Assembly (NCBI RefSeq): GCF_002163715.1
Contig: NZ_CP015698.1
Coordinates: forward strand, 186,001 to 250,000
Length of the DNA stretch: 64,000 bases
DNA from: Curvibacter sp. AEP1-3
Lineage (GTDB): Bacteria > Pseudomonadota > Gammaproteobacteria > Burkholderiales > Burkholderiaceae_C
Reading direction: 5' to 3'
The notes beneath the pieces were generated by a model, which worked only from the letters and a program-made list of their open reading frames with translations, was not told the DNA's origin and ran no database searches. Shown in pieces: positions 1 through 8,629 of this stretch. Position numbers and translations under genes: made by a program. Within the stretch, counting starts at the first letter, position 1. Each line of letters opens with the position of its first letter.

Positions 1-375
1 CGCTACGTGGAGCCGGCGGCATTCACCAAAGTGTCTGCACTCGGCGTGGAAGAACAGCGGGTGAATGTGATTGCAGACATCACCAGCCCGCAAGAGGTCT
101 GGAAAGGCCTTGGCGACGGCTTCAAGGTGGATGTGCGTTTGTTGGTGCAAGTGGAGGAGGGCGCGGTCATGGTGCCGGTGGGTGCCTTGTTTCCGGTGGG
201 GGCGCGCTCCGGGGTGTTTGTGCTGGACGCAGGCCATGTGCGTTTGCAGGAGGTCACCGTCAAAGCGCGCAACGGCAACCAGGCTTGGGTGCCGGAGGGG
301 CTGGCGGTCAATGCCCAGGTGGTGGTCTATCCCGACATCAAGTTGCAGGACGGTGCCAAAGTCAAAGTGCGATAG
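1..375 (+). CDS. RND efflux periplasmic adaptor (HlyD/MFP family), C-terminal part
   Basis: The reading frame is open from the first base and ends at TAG, so only the last 124 residues of a longer protein are present. The sequence looks like the beta-barrel and membrane-proximal part of a membrane-fusion protein that links an inner-membrane RND or ABC pump to an outer-membrane channel. The 'ADITSP' beta-strand segment, a 'VPVGALFPVG' turn and a closing 'QDGAKVKVR' are typical of MFP C-termini. The pump gene is not in view. The family call is fairly good, but the exported substrate cannot be told from this fragment. Confidence 0.7.
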   Translation, partial: RYVEPAAFTKVSALGVEEQRVNVIADITSPQEVWKGLGDGFKVDVRLLVQVEEGAVMVPVGALFPVGARSGVFVLDAGHVRLQEVTVKARNGNQAWVPEGLAVNAQVVVYPDIKLQDGAKVKVR

Positions 376-450
376 GCAGCAAACTGTGTCTGCTAGAGCA
401 CGGACGGACGGGTTGGTGGCGCGCAGCATGGTGTTTTTTGGGAGCATGCT

Positions 451-1002
451 GTGAGCACATATCTGATCTCGGTGATCGTGGGCAGCCTTCGCCACGAATC
501 CATGAACCGCAAACTGGCCCACGCTCTGGCGGCGCTGGCGCCTGCGGATTTCACCTTCGAGCAGGTGCCGCTTGACGACCTGCCGCTGTACGACCAGGAC
601 GACGACTCCTACCAGACCGAGTCGGTGCTGCGCCTCAAGTCGGAAATCGCCCGGGCGCAAGGTCTGCTGTTTGTGACGCCGGAGTACAACCGTTCCATTC
701 CCGGGGTACTCAAAAATGCCATTGACCATGCCTCGCGCCCCTACGGCCAGAGCGCATGGGCGGGCAAGCCGGCTGCAGTGATCGGTCTGTCGCCCGGCGC
801 AGCGGGCACGGCGATGGCGCAGCAACACCTGCGCAATGTGCTGGCCTATCTGGATGTGCCCACCATGGGGCAGCCGGAGGCGTTTATTCAAGCAAAAGAC
901 GACCTGTTCAATTCCACGGGTGGTCTCGGCGAGGGCAGCAAGAAGTTTTTTCAAGCGTGGATGGATGCGTATGTGGCGTGGGTCCGGAAACACGCGGGCT
1001 GA
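451..1002 (+). CDS. NADPH-dependent FMN reductase family protein
   Basis: This 183-residue flavodoxin-fold protein would reduce FMN or quinones with NAD(P)H in the cytoplasm. Near the N-terminus it has the flavin-phosphate loop 'GSLRHESMNRKLA' (about residues 9-21). The family signature 'TPEYNRSIPGVLKNAID' lies around residues 75-91, and 'LSPGAAGTA' binds the flavin side. Length is normal for the family. The start is GTG, with a weak GGGAG upstream. The gene stands alone, 75 bp after the efflux adaptor. The exact physiological substrate (chromate, quinone or azo compound in relatives) cannot be assigned. Confidence 0.85.
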   Translation: MSTYLISVIVGSLRHESMNRKLAHALAALAPADFTFEQVPLDDLPLYDQDDDSYQTESVLRLKSEIARAQGLLFVTPEYNRSIPGVLKNAIDHASRPYGQSAWAGKPAAVIGLSPGAAGTAMAQQHLRNVLAYLDVPTMGQPEAFIQAKDDLFNSTGGLGEGSKKFFQAWMDAYVAWVRKHAG

Positions 1003-1063
1003 GCCTGCCCGGGGCCAATCGCTGGATGAGGTCGGTCTTAGGGCTCCGTAGTCAGGAGAAGAG

Positions 1064-1121
1064 GTGCTATTCATTTAATAGCTGCTCGCGCATATTCCAT
1101 GGGCGCTGGGTGCCGATTCGG
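1064..1121 (+). repeat. Dispersed palindromic intergenic repeat, copy A
   Basis: The core AGCTGCTCGCGCAT-ATTCCATGGGCGCT lies just after the FMN reductase. It closely matches copies near 33475, 36355 and (inverted) 39028. The family consists of a short AT-rich TATT/AATA palindrome followed by a GC-rich GCGC-containing palindrome. Confidence 0.75.
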
Positions 1122-1286
1122 TACACAAAGTTGAAGTGACGGGTAAGGTTTGCGGCGCAATGCCGGTTTGCAAATCGGGCTCCCACCCAAAGTGGTGGAA
1201 AATAGAGGGTTTTCAGCCGTTGACAAACTCACGGCAGAAGCTCCTTGCCGGCTCTCCAATCCCTTTTTGCTCTTCCCAGCTTGTCC

Positions 1287-2708
1287 ATGTCAGACGTAAA
1301 TTCTTCCAAGATCTCTGTCGAGAAAATCGGCGGCACCTCGATGACCGCTTTTGGTGATGTGCTGCGCCACATCGTTCTGCATGACCCGAAACGCATTTAC
1401 GGCCGCATTTACGTGGTGTCTGCCTACTCCGGCGTGACCAACCAGTTGCTGGAGCATAAAAAGACGGGTGAACGCGGTATTTACGCCCTGTTTGCGGAGG
1501 GAAAGGGCTACCAGGACGCCCTGACCGGCTTGGCCGTCAGCCTGAAAAAGCTGAACGCCGGCTATGCCGACATCGGTTTGCCACTGGCCGTGGCCGACGC
1601 CTTTATTGATCAGCGCATCGCCCAAGCCCGCGAATATCTGGGTGCCATGCACCACGTATTGGCCAGCGGCTACCTGAGCCGCAAGGATGTGCTCTTGGCA
1701 GCCCGCGAGGTGCTTGCCTCAATCGGCGAGTCCCATAGCGCGTTCAACTCGGTGGAAATCCTCAAGGCCAACGGTGTAAATGCGGTCCTGATGGACCTGG
1801 CCGGCTTCGATGACAACGAAGCCTGGAGCATCGACGAGCGTATTGCCAACAGCTTCAAGGATCTGGACCTGGCCAACAGCGTGATAGTGGCCACCGGCTA
1901 CACCAAGGGGACTGAAGGCATCATGCGCGAGTTCGACCGCGGCTACTCCGAGGTCACCTTCAGCAAGATCGCTGTCGAAGTGCGTCCTGCCGAGGCCGTG
2001 ATTCACAAAGAATTCCACCTGTCATCTGCCGACCCCAACCTTGTGGGCCTGGAAAATGCCATTGTGGTGGGCGCCACCAACTACGACGTGGCCGATCAGT
2101 TGGCGGACGTGGGCATGGAAGCCATCCACCCCAAGGCGGCCAAGCCCATGGAATTGGCGGGCATCCCCATCCGCCTGAAAAATACGTTTGAGCCGGACCA
2201 CCCCGGCACCCTGATCACCAAGGACTTCGTGGGCGAGCGTGCCCGCGTGGAAATCGTGACCGGTACCGACAAGGTCACCCTGATCGAAATTCACGACCCC
2301 AGCATGGTGGGCACCGTAGGCTTTGACGCCAGCTTGATGCAAGTGTTCTGCAAGCACGACATCAGCTACATCCTGAAAGCCACCAACGCCAACTCGATTG
2401 CCCACTTGGTGTGGGACAACCAGGTAACTGACGCACTCGTGGCCGAACTGGAAGAGCTTTACCAGGTGGTCACGGTCAAGCCCAGCGCCATTGTGTGCAC
2501 CATCGGCTCCAACATCGGCATTCCCGGCGTGCTGGCCAAGGCAGCCCAGGCTCTGGCGGACGCGCAAGTCAACGTGAACTGCGTGTCGCAAACCCTGCGC
2601 CAGGTGAACATGCAGTTTGTGATTGAGCGCGGCGACTACAAGACCGCAGTCAAGGCTCTCAACATGGCCTTGTGTGTGAACTCCGGTACACCGGTGCCAC
2701 GCGTCTGA
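1287..2708 (+). CDS. lysC: Aspartate kinase, Ask_Ect-like subtype
   Basis: This 473-residue enzyme phosphorylates L-aspartate, the first step to lysine, threonine, methionine or ectoine. The catalytic signature 'EKIGGTSM' is at residues 12-19. 'GYSEVTFSKIA', 'AIIHKE'-like 'AVIHKEFHLSSADP' and 'NYDVADQLADVGMEAIHPKA' follow. Two ACT-type regulatory domains fill roughly residues 320-470. KIGGTSM rather than KFGGTS, and the 'VVSAYSGVTNQLLEHKKTGE' stretch, resemble the aspartokinases linked to ectoine clusters more than ordinary LysC. No ectABC genes lie nearby. The ATG at 1287 was chosen because the conserved domain starts directly after it; a TTG at 1245 is also in frame. Confidence 0.88.
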   Translation: MSDVNSSKISVEKIGGTSMTAFGDVLRHIVLHDPKRIYGRIYVVSAYSGVTNQLLEHKKTGERGIYALFAEGKGYQDALTGLAVSLKKLNAGYADIGLPLAVADAFIDQRIAQAREYLGAMHHVLASGYLSRKDVLLAAREVLASIGESHSAFNSVEILKANGVNAVLMDLAGFDDNEAWSIDERIANSFKDLDLANSVIVATGYTKGTEGIMREFDRGYSEVTFSKIAVEVRPAEAVIHKEFHLSSADPNLVGLENAIVVGATNYDVADQLADVGMEAIHPKAAKPMELAGIPIRLKNTFEPDHPGTLITKDFVGERARVEIVTGTDKVTLIEIHDPSMVGTVGFDASLMQVFCKHDISYILKATNANSIAHLVWDNQVTDALVAELEELYQVVTVKPSAIVCTIGSNIGIPGVLAKAAQALADAQVNVNCVSQTLRQVNMQFVIERGDYKTAVKALNMALCVNSGTPVPRV

Positions 2709-2720
2709 AGTTGAGCTGAA

Positions 2721-2766
2721 GCGCTACTGTTTCAGTAGCTAGCCGCGCAGATCCCACGGGCGCTGC
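2721..2766 (+). repeat. Dispersed palindromic repeat, copy B (diverged)
   Basis: TAGCTAGCCGCGCAGATCCC followed by ACGGGCGCT matches the repeat core found at copies A and D, and especially the inverted copy at 39028, with a few substitutions. It lies between the convergent lysC and regA genes. Confidence 0.65.
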
Positions 2767-2778
2767 GCGGCTTTTTTA
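2741..2778 (+). terminator. Rho-independent terminator after lysC, built from a repeat copy
   Basis: AGCCGCGCAG at 2741-2750 pairs perfectly with CTGCGCGGCT at 2763-2772, and six T follow. The hairpin overlaps the repeat copy at 2721-2766. It lies between convergent lysC and regA. Confidence 0.85.
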
Positions 2779-2792
2779 TGGCTGAAAGAGTC

Positions 2793-3326
2793 TCACACCC
2801 GCTGCTTGTCGAGCTTGCGGCTCAGGGTTCGGCGGTGCATTCCCAGTCGGCGGGCAGCTTCAGAAATATTGAAGTCGCTTTCGGCAAGCACCTGGTGAAT
2901 GCGTTCCCATTCCAGCGTTTTGATGGAACTGGAGCGGTTGGTCAGCGCTACCTCGGTGTTGCCTTCTTCCTGGCCGAACGCGGCTTCGATGTCATCGGTG
3001 TTGGAGGGCTTGGCCAGGTAATGACTGGCGCCCAGCTTGATCGCTTCCACCGCAGTGGCAATGCTCGCAAAGCCAGTGAGCACCACGATGCGCATATCCG
3101 CACTGTGGGCGTGCAGTGCCCGCACGCAAGCCAGGCCGCTGGCTTCACCCTTGAGTTTGAGGTCGACCACCGCATAGGCGGGCGTATGGGCGGGCAACAG
3201 GGCTTCCACGCCGGCCAGTCCATCGGCATGCAGCACTTTGTAGCCCCGTCGCTCGAAGGAGCGGGTGAGGGTGCGGGCAAACGCTTCGTCGTCTTCCACG
3301 ATGAGCAAGAGGCGTTCAGTGTCCAT
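2793..3326 (-). CDS. regA: Redox response regulator RegA/PrrA family
   Basis: This 177-residue response regulator is the DNA-binding partner of the RegB-like kinase upstream. The receiver domain carries the acidic pocket 'VEDDE' (residues 10-14), the phospho-acceptor aspartate in 'VVDLKLKG' (about D55), 'LTGFAS' and the conserved 'AKPSN' lysine. The C-terminus is a Fis-type helix-turn-helix, 'ISEAARRLGMHRRTLSRKL', which is highly conserved in RegA/PrrA/ActR. The start overlaps the end of regB by 11 bp, which implies co-translation. In relatives RegA controls respiration, carbon fixation and terminal oxidases according to quinone redox state. Control of the adjacent cyo operon is inferred. Confidence 0.9.
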   Translation of the reverse strand: MDTERLLLIVEDDEAFARTLTRSFERRGYKVLHADGLAGVEALLPAHTPAYAVVDLKLKGEASGLACVRALHAHSADMRIVVLTGFASIATAVEAIKLGASHYLAKPSNTDDIEAAFGQEEGNTEVALTNRSSSIKTLEWERIHQVLAESDFNISEAARRLGMHRRTLSRKLDKQRV

Positions 3327-4659
3327 GGGTGTTGTTCTTTTCTGGTTCCGGCAGGGAAATATCGGGTAGGGACAGGGTGATGGTGACTCTGGCACCGCCT
3401 TCCACCCTATTTTCGGCGCTCAGGCTTCCCCCCAGGGTGCGCGCGACATTCATGGACAAGAAAAGCCCCAGCCCGCCGCCGGGACGACCCTTGGTGGATT
3501 GGTAGGGCACCCCGATGTGGCTCAGCACCTCCGGCGTAAAGCCCGGGCCGCGGTCTGTCACGACGATGCGCAGTGCATCCCCGTCCCGGCTGGCTTCCAG
3601 GCTGACCCATTGCGGGGACGCATCCCGCGCGTTGTCCAGCACGTTAAACACCATTTGTTCCAAGGTGGTGTCGGCCACCATCGCAGTGTTTTCGTCGACC
3701 TGGTTGTCATACAGGAAGGTATCCACCGATCGTGTGCCCCGCCATTCCCGGACCAAGGTGTCCAGGAACGCACGCACGGTGGTCTGGCTGGAGTGTTCGC
3801 CGCGCGCTTCACCGGCCGAGAGCAGAATGCCGCTCACGATGCTTTTGCAGCGTTGGACCTGGGCTTCCATTTCCGCGATGTCTTCTTTGAGTGACGGGTC
3901 ACGCACCAGGGCAGGCATGTGTTTCCAGTCGCCCAGGATGACAGCCAGGGTGGCCAGTGGCGTGCCCAGTTCATGCGCAGCGCCTGAAGCCAGCAAGCCC
4001 ATGCGCACGATGTGTTCTTCTTCTGCTGCGCGCTGGCGCACCGCGGCCAAGCGCGCATCGCGACGGCGCAGGTTGTGGTTGATGCGGGTGATGAAAATCA
4101 CCACCAGGATCGCATTGAGCAGAAAGCACACCAGCAGGCCCATGACGTAGGGGCTGGCGAGGCCCTCATGCAGGTTGGGGGCAAGCGGCAGTGGAATGCT
4201 GAAATTGGCCAGCAGGGCCACGCAGGCCGAGGTCACGACCACGATGGAACCTATGTACCCGCCGCGCAGCAGCATGGCGCCCACGGCGATCTGCAAAAGG
4301 TATAAAAAAACAAAGGGGTTGCTGATGCCCCCGCTCAGGTACAGCTGGGCGGTCAGGGCGGCCACGTCTACGAGCAGGCCGATAAACAACTCGACCTCAT
4401 GCACGGGCTTGCGGGCGCGCCAGCGCAACAAGCAGGCCAGATTGAACAGCACCATGCCGCCCACGATGGCCAGCATGGGCTGCAAGGGCAGGTGCATGCT
4501 CAGGCTGTAGTGCGTCGCTTCAATGGTGAGCAGCTGCCCGACCACCGCAATCCAGCGCAACTGGATGAGCTGGTGCAGGTTCTTCAGCCCCGCTGAGGCG
4601 TCCGCCAGCCTTGCCTTGGCAGGCTGGGGAACAGGAGGGGCTTTAAGGCTGGTGTCCAT
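3316..4659 (-). CDS. regB: Redox-sensing histidine kinase RegB/PrrB family
   Basis: This 447-residue membrane kinase has about six transmembrane helices in residues 30-190, followed by a cytoplasmic H-box and ATPase domain. The quinone-binding heptad G-G-x-x-N-P-F known from RegB is present as 'GGISNPF' (about 110-116). The phospho-accepting His is in 'GAAHELGTPLATL' (H229), the diagnostic RegB H-box. A cysteine in 'VQRCKSI' (about C271) may correspond to the redox-active cysteine of RegB; this equivalence is inferred. ATP-binding boxes 'NVLDNARDA', 'DRGPGF' and 'GGGLGLFLS' are intact. The chosen ATG overlaps the end of the SURF1 gene by 17 bp. Confidence 0.9.
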   Translation of the reverse strand: MDTSLKAPPVPQPAKARLADASAGLKNLHQLIQLRWIAVVGQLLTIEATHYSLSMHLPLQPMLAIVGGMVLFNLACLLRWRARKPVHEVELFIGLLVDVAALTAQLYLSGGISNPFVFLYLLQIAVGAMLLRGGYIGSIVVVTSACVALLANFSIPLPLAPNLHEGLASPYVMGLLVCFLLNAILVVIFITRINHNLRRRDARLAAVRQRAAEEEHIVRMGLLASGAAHELGTPLATLAVILGDWKHMPALVRDPSLKEDIAEMEAQVQRCKSIVSGILLSAGEARGEHSSQTTVRAFLDTLVREWRGTRSVDTFLYDNQVDENTAMVADTTLEQMVFNVLDNARDASPQWVSLEASRDGDALRIVVTDRGPGFTPEVLSHIGVPYQSTKGRPGGGLGLFLSMNVARTLGGSLSAENRVEGGARVTITLSLPDISLPEPEKNNTHGH

Positions 4660-5470
4660 GGGGGGTATTGTTGCTTGCCGCGCGCAGACGGCGCTCGTAG
4701 CGTGCCACAAACACCCCGGACCCTACGACCATCATTGCCAAACCGAACCAGGTCAACGCATAGACCAGGTGGCTATTGCTGAACTTCACGATGGTCAAAC
4801 CCTCACGCGGCCATGGACCGGTGCTGACAGTGGCAGCTTCCGGGTTCGCGTTCAAGGTGGCATCCGGCAGACCGGCATCGATGAAAAAGGGGGCGGTGAC
4901 TGGCAGTTGCCCGGCTGCGGCAATAGCGGCCACATCGCGGGAATACCATTTTTGGCCCTGCGGATCGTTCCTCCGCAGGAATCCACCGTCAGGCTCTGTT
5001 TTGCGCAGCAGGCCCCGGACCTGCGCTTGTTCATCCGAAGAGTTGGTCACCGCAGGCGCCTCCAGCCACTGGCTGCGTAGCTTGGCCGGAATGAACCCGC
5101 GGTTGACCAGTACCACTGTTCCATCTTTTTGCTGCAGAGGGGTGATGACCCAGAAGCCTTGCCCCAGAGCGGTAGTGGCTTGGGTGAGCACGGTTTTCCC
5201 GTGCAGCCAGTGGCCTTGTACCTGCACATGCCGGTATTCGAAGTCCGCGGGCTGGAGATTCGGCCACTCTGCAGGTGACGGCAGGTCTGCGGGCGGAGCC
5301 TTTAAGCGTTCTGTGACCCGCTCAATCAGCTCCAGCTTCCAGGCCCGGCGTTGCACCTGCCAGACTCCGAGCCCTACAAAGCCCACCAAGAGGGCCAGGC
5401 CCACCAGTGTGAGCACCGCCAATTGCCACTTGCTGTGAGGGCGCTTGGGCGCAGGGTCGTGGTCTGTCAC
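4643..5470 (-). CDS. SURF1-family oxidase assembly protein
   Basis: This 275-residue protein has one N-terminal and one C-terminal membrane helix flanking a periplasmic domain, the standard SURF1 topology. Family marks are 'LGVWQVQRRAWK' just after the first helix, 'GFWVITPL', 'VLVNRGFIP' and the C-terminal 'SNSHLVYALTWFGLA'. SURF1 proteins assist heme insertion into heme-copper oxidases. It directly follows cyoD, where many bacteria have cyoE, so it is probably dedicated to this quinol oxidase. The GTG start at 5470 is preferred because an upstream in-frame ATG at 5524 would overlap cyoD by 38 bp; the start is not certain. Confidence 0.9.
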   Translation of the reverse strand: MTDHDPAPKRPHSKWQLAVLTLVGLALLVGFVGLGVWQVQRRAWKLELIERVTERLKAPPADLPSPAEWPNLQPADFEYRHVQVQGHWLHGKTVLTQATTALGQGFWVITPLQQKDGTVVLVNRGFIPAKLRSQWLEAPAVTNSSDEQAQVRGLLRKTEPDGGFLRRNDPQGQKWYSRDVAAIAAAGQLPVTAPFFIDAGLPDATLNANPEAATVSTGPWPREGLTIVKFSNSHLVYALTWFGLAMMVVGSGVFVARYERRLRAASNNTPHGHQP

Positions 5471-5486
5471 AGTGCTGCGAGGCGGA

Positions 5487-5942
5487 TCAGGGAGCAGCCT
5501 TGGGCTGAGCCTCCGGCTGCGCACCGTGTTCCATAGCGGCAGGCATGTCCGTGTGGGTAGGCATCATGTTGGCGTTCATGTGGAACATGACCCACAGAGT
5601 GCCGGTGATGGCAATGGCCACAAAGACGACGGTGAAGATGGTGGATAGCAAGGTCCAACCGCCTTCGATCTTGCCGTTCATGTGCAGGAAATACACCATG
5701 TGCACCACGATCTGCACGACCGCGAAGGCACCCAGCACCAGCACGGCGGTGGGGCGGTCTGAGATCACCTTGGCCATGACCAGCCAGAAAGGGATGGCGG
5801 TCAGGATGATGGATAACACAAAGCCGGTCATGTAGCCCGAGAAGGTGCTGTGGGGCTCGTTGGCAGCGTGGTGCCCGTCGTGCCCGTCGTGCCCGTGGGC
5901 GTCGCCATGGTTGTCCGAAGCGTGTGAGTTATGTGCGCTCAT
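5487..5942 (-). CDS. cyoD: Cytochrome bo3 ubiquinol oxidase subunit IV
   Basis: This 151-residue subunit has three membrane helices ('GYMTGFVLSIILTAIPFWLV', 'AVVQIVVHMVYFLHM' and a third near residue 100), matching CyoD. The N-terminus is an unusual run rich in His, Gly and Asp (about residues 5-27). It is encoded by short direct repeats near 5874-5900 and could bind metal, but that is speculation. The start codon immediately follows the cyoC stop. Subunit IV helps assemble the CuB site in E. coli bo3 oxidase. The C-terminal extension after the last helix is longer than in E. coli. Confidence 0.92.
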   Translation of the reverse strand: MSAHNSHASDNHGDAHGHDGHDGHHAANEPHSTFSGYMTGFVLSIILTAIPFWLVMAKVISDRPTAVLVLGAFAVVQIVVHMVYFLHMNGKIEGGWTLLSTIFTVVFVAIAITGTLWVMFHMNANMMPTHTDMPAAMEHGAQPEAQPKAAP

Positions 5943-6578
5943 TTACAGCACTCCCATCAGGTACACAAAGGTGAAAACGCCGATCCAGACCACATCCAGG
6001 AAGTGCCAGAACATGGACAGGCACATCAGGCGACGGTTGTTGGCCGGGGTCAGGCCATGTTGCTTGATCTGCAACATCAGCACCACCAGCCAGATGAAGC
6101 CGAAGGTGACGTGCAATCCGTGGGTGCCGACCAGCGCAAAAAACGCCGAGAGGAACGCGCTGCGCTGGGGGCCGGCACCTTCCTGAATCAGGTGGTGAAA
6201 CTCATACAGCTCCAGACCCAGAAAGCACAGGCCAAAGAGTCCTGTCACGGCCAGCCAAATCAATGTTCCCTTTACATCACCCATTTGCTTGCGCAGCATG
6301 GCAAAGCCGAAGGTGATGGAAGACAACAGCAGGAAACCGGTGTTGATGGCGACCAGGGTCAGGTCAAACAGTTCCGCGCCGTTAGGGCCGGCCGCGTAGC
6401 TGCGGCCCAGCACACCGTAGGTGGCAAACAGGGCTGCGAAGATCAGGCAATCGCTCATCAGGTAGAGCCAGAAGCCCAGCGCAGTGCCGTTCTCTGGATG
6501 CGGCTCATGGGCGAGGTGGTACTCGCGGGGAGCTAGCGCGCCGGCTGCGGCGCCGTGGGAAGTGCGGATATCAGACAT
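5943..6578 (-). CDS. cyoC: Cytochrome bo3 ubiquinol oxidase subunit III
   Basis: This 211-residue protein belongs to the cytochrome c oxidase subunit III family. It contains five predicted helices and characteristic '[20 protein letters not shown]', '[19 protein letters not shown]' and '[20 protein letters not shown]' segments. It is part of the inner-membrane bo3 quinol oxidase. It overlaps the cyoB stop by 8 bp and abuts cyoD, so the four subunits are translated as one operon. Confidence 0.94.
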   Translation of the reverse strand: MSDIRTSHGAAAGALAPREYHLAHEPHPENGTALGFWLYLMSDCLIFAALFATYGVLGRSYAAGPNGAELFDLTLVAINTGFLLLSSITFGFAMLRKQMGDVKGTLIWLAVTGLFGLCFLGLELYEFHHLIQEGAGPQRSAFLSAFFALVGTHGLHVTFGFIWLVVLMLQIKQHGLTPANNRRLMCLSMFWHFLDVVWIGVFTFVYLMGVL

Positions 6579-8574
6579 GGCGGGCCAATTGAAGTGTGCG
6601 GGCTTCTTCGGTGGCAGTCACTTGGGCTGCGGGAATGTAGAAGTCACGGTGGTAATTGAAGGTGTGAACGATGGCTGCAATCAGCAAAGCGGCAAACGAC
6701 ACGCCGGCCAGCAGCCACATGTGCCAGATCAGCGCAAAACCGAATACCAGAGACAAGCCCGAGATCACCACGCCGGCCGCAGTGTTGGCGGGCATGTGGA
6801 TGGGCTCAAAGCCAGTCAAAGGGCGCTGGTAAGAGTGCTTTTTCATGTCCCACCAGGCGTCGATTTCGTGCACCACTGGAGTGAAGGCGAAGTTGTAGTC
6901 CGGTGGAGGAGAGGAAGTTGCCCACTCCAGCGTACGGCCACCCCAGGGGTCGCCCGTCCAGTCACGCAGCTCATCGCGCCTGAGGTAGCTCACCACCAAC
7001 TGGATCAGGAAGCAGCCAATGCCGGCCGCAATCAGGGCGGCGCCGAAGGCGGCAATCACAAACCATATTTGCAGGGATTGATCTTCAAAGTGATTGGCGC
7101 GGCGGGTGACACCCATCAGGCCTAGGATGTAAAGCGGTGTGAACGCGACCCAGAAACCGACCACCCACAGCCAGAAGGAGCGCACGCCCCAGGTGCGGTC
7201 CAGCTTGTAGCCAAAGGCCTTGGGGAACCAGTAGTTGATGCCGGCAAACATCCCGAACACCACGCCGCCAATGATCACGTTGTGGAAGTGCGCAATCAGG
7301 AACAGGCTGTTGTGCAGGACAAAGTCAGCGGGTGGCACCGCTAGCAACACACCGGTCATGCCGCCGATGGCAAAGGTGATCATGAAGGCTACGGTCCACA
7401 TCATGGGCAGCTCAAAGCGGATGCGGCCCTTGTACATGGTGAATAGCCAGTTGAAAATCTTCGCCCCGGTGGGGATGGAGATGATCATGGTGGTGATACC
7501 GAAGAACGTGTTCACACTCGCACCGGAACCCATGGTGAAGAAGTGGTGCAACCACACCAGGTACGACAAGATGGTGATACACACCGTGGCATACACCATG
7601 GAGGTGTAGCCGAACAGGCGCTTTTTGCTAAAAGTAGCCACGATTTCCGAGAACACACCGAAAGCCGGCAGGATCAGGATATAGACCTCAGGGTGGCCCC
7701 AAATCCAGATCAGGTTCACATACAGCATGGGGTTACCGCCCAGCTCGTTGGTGAAGAAATTGGTGCCGACGTAGCGGTCCAGAGACATCAAAACCAAAGC
7801 AGCTGTGAGCACAGGGAAAGAGGCCACGATCAATGCGTTGGTGCACAAGGCAGTCCACACGAACACGGGCATCTTCATCAGGCTCATGCCGGGCGCACGC
7901 ATTTTGATAATGGTCACGATCAGGTTGATGCCTGAGAGCGTGGTACCGACCCCGGCAATCTGCAGGGCCCAGATGTAGTAATCCAGCCCGGTGCTGGGGC
8001 TCTGCGCTCCGAGGTTAGACAATGCCAACCAACCGGAGGTAGAGAACTCACCCAGGAACAAGGAGAACATCACCAGTACGGCACCTGCGGTGGTCATCCA
8101 GAAGCTGAAGTTGTTCAGAAACGGGAAGGACACATCGCGTGCACCGATTTGCAGGGGAATCAGGTAATTCATCAGTCCGGTGACCAAAGGCATGGCCACG
8201 AAGAAAATCATGATCACGCCGTGAGCGGTGAACACCTGGTCGTAGTGGTGCGGCGGCAGGTATCCCATGTTGTCGCCAAAGGCCATGGCCTGCTGCAGCC
8301 GCATCATCACCGCGTCGGCAAAGCCGCGCAGCAGCATCACGATACCGAGCACCATGTACATGATGCCGATCTTCTTGTGGTCGATGCTGCACACCCAGTC
8401 GCGCCAGAACGGGCCCCAGAGGCGGAACTTGGTCATCAGGCCCAGGGTGGCCATACCACCCAGGCACACCATGAGAAACGTCCCCAGAATGATGGGGTCA
8501 TGGGTCATGGGCACAGCGTCCCAGCTAAGCCGGCCTAAGGCCCAGTGGGTGTCAGTCAGAGTTTGGGAGGACAT
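6571..8574 (-). CDS. cyoB: Cytochrome bo3 ubiquinol oxidase subunit I
   Basis: This 667-residue subunit is the catalytic heme-copper core that reduces O2 and pumps protons. Heme and CuB ligands are visible: '[10 protein letters not shown]' (low-spin heme His), '[12 protein letters not shown]' (CuB His and the cross-linked Tyr), 'WLHHFFT' (two CuB His) and '[14 protein letters not shown]' (heme His pair). The length and the extra N-terminal helix match bo3-type, not aa3-type, oxidases. The ATG at 8574 follows an AGGA-like site; an upstream in-frame start near 8607 is less likely. It sits 55 bp after cyoA in the same direction. Confidence 0.95.
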   Translation of the reverse strand: MSSQTLTDTHWALGRLSWDAVPMTHDPIILGTFLMVCLGGMATLGLMTKFRLWGPFWRDWVCSIDHKKIGIMYMVLGIVMLLRGFADAVMMRLQQAMAFGDNMGYLPPHHYDQVFTAHGVIMIFFVAMPLVTGLMNYLIPLQIGARDVSFPFLNNFSFWMTTAGAVLVMFSLFLGEFSTSGWLALSNLGAQSPSTGLDYYIWALQIAGVGTTLSGINLIVTIIKMRAPGMSLMKMPVFVWTALCTNALIVASFPVLTAALVLMSLDRYVGTNFFTNELGGNPMLYVNLIWIWGHPEVYILILPAFGVFSEIVATFSKKRLFGYTSMVYATVCITILSYLVWLHHFFTMGSGASVNTFFGITTMIISIPTGAKIFNWLFTMYKGRIRFELPMMWTVAFMITFAIGGMTGVLLAVPPADFVLHNSLFLIAHFHNVIIGGVVFGMFAGINYWFPKAFGYKLDRTWGVRSFWLWVVGFWVAFTPLYILGLMGVTRRANHFEDQSLQIWFVIAAFGAALIAAGIGCFLIQLVVSYLRRDELRDWTGDPWGGRTLEWATSSPPPDYNFAFTPVVHEIDAWWDMKKHSYQRPLTGFEPIHMPANTAAGVVISGLSLVFGFALIWHMWLLAGVSFAALLIAAIVHTFNYHRDFYIPAAQVTATEEARTLQLARHV

Positions 8575-8629
8575 AAATAGTCTCTTTGGCAAAGCGCCGG
8601 CTGACACGATAGGCAGCCGGTGCGGAAAA

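Noticed and set aside
1220..1248. TTGACA at 1220-1225 as a sigma-70 promoter for lysC
   Set aside because: At 17 bp spacing the -10 position reads CCTTGC, which is a poor match, so I did not list a promoter.
1140..1286. Possible lysine riboswitch (L-box) before the aspartokinase gene
   Set aside because: I could not recognise the conserved L-box core or a terminator/anti-terminator pair; the leader is short and interrupted by a dispersed repeat.
5868..5903. Short direct repeats (GTGCCCGTC-type) that might suggest a repeat array or CRISPR
   Set aside because: They encode the His/Gly/Asp-rich N-terminus of CyoD. The units are 9 bp, without spacers.
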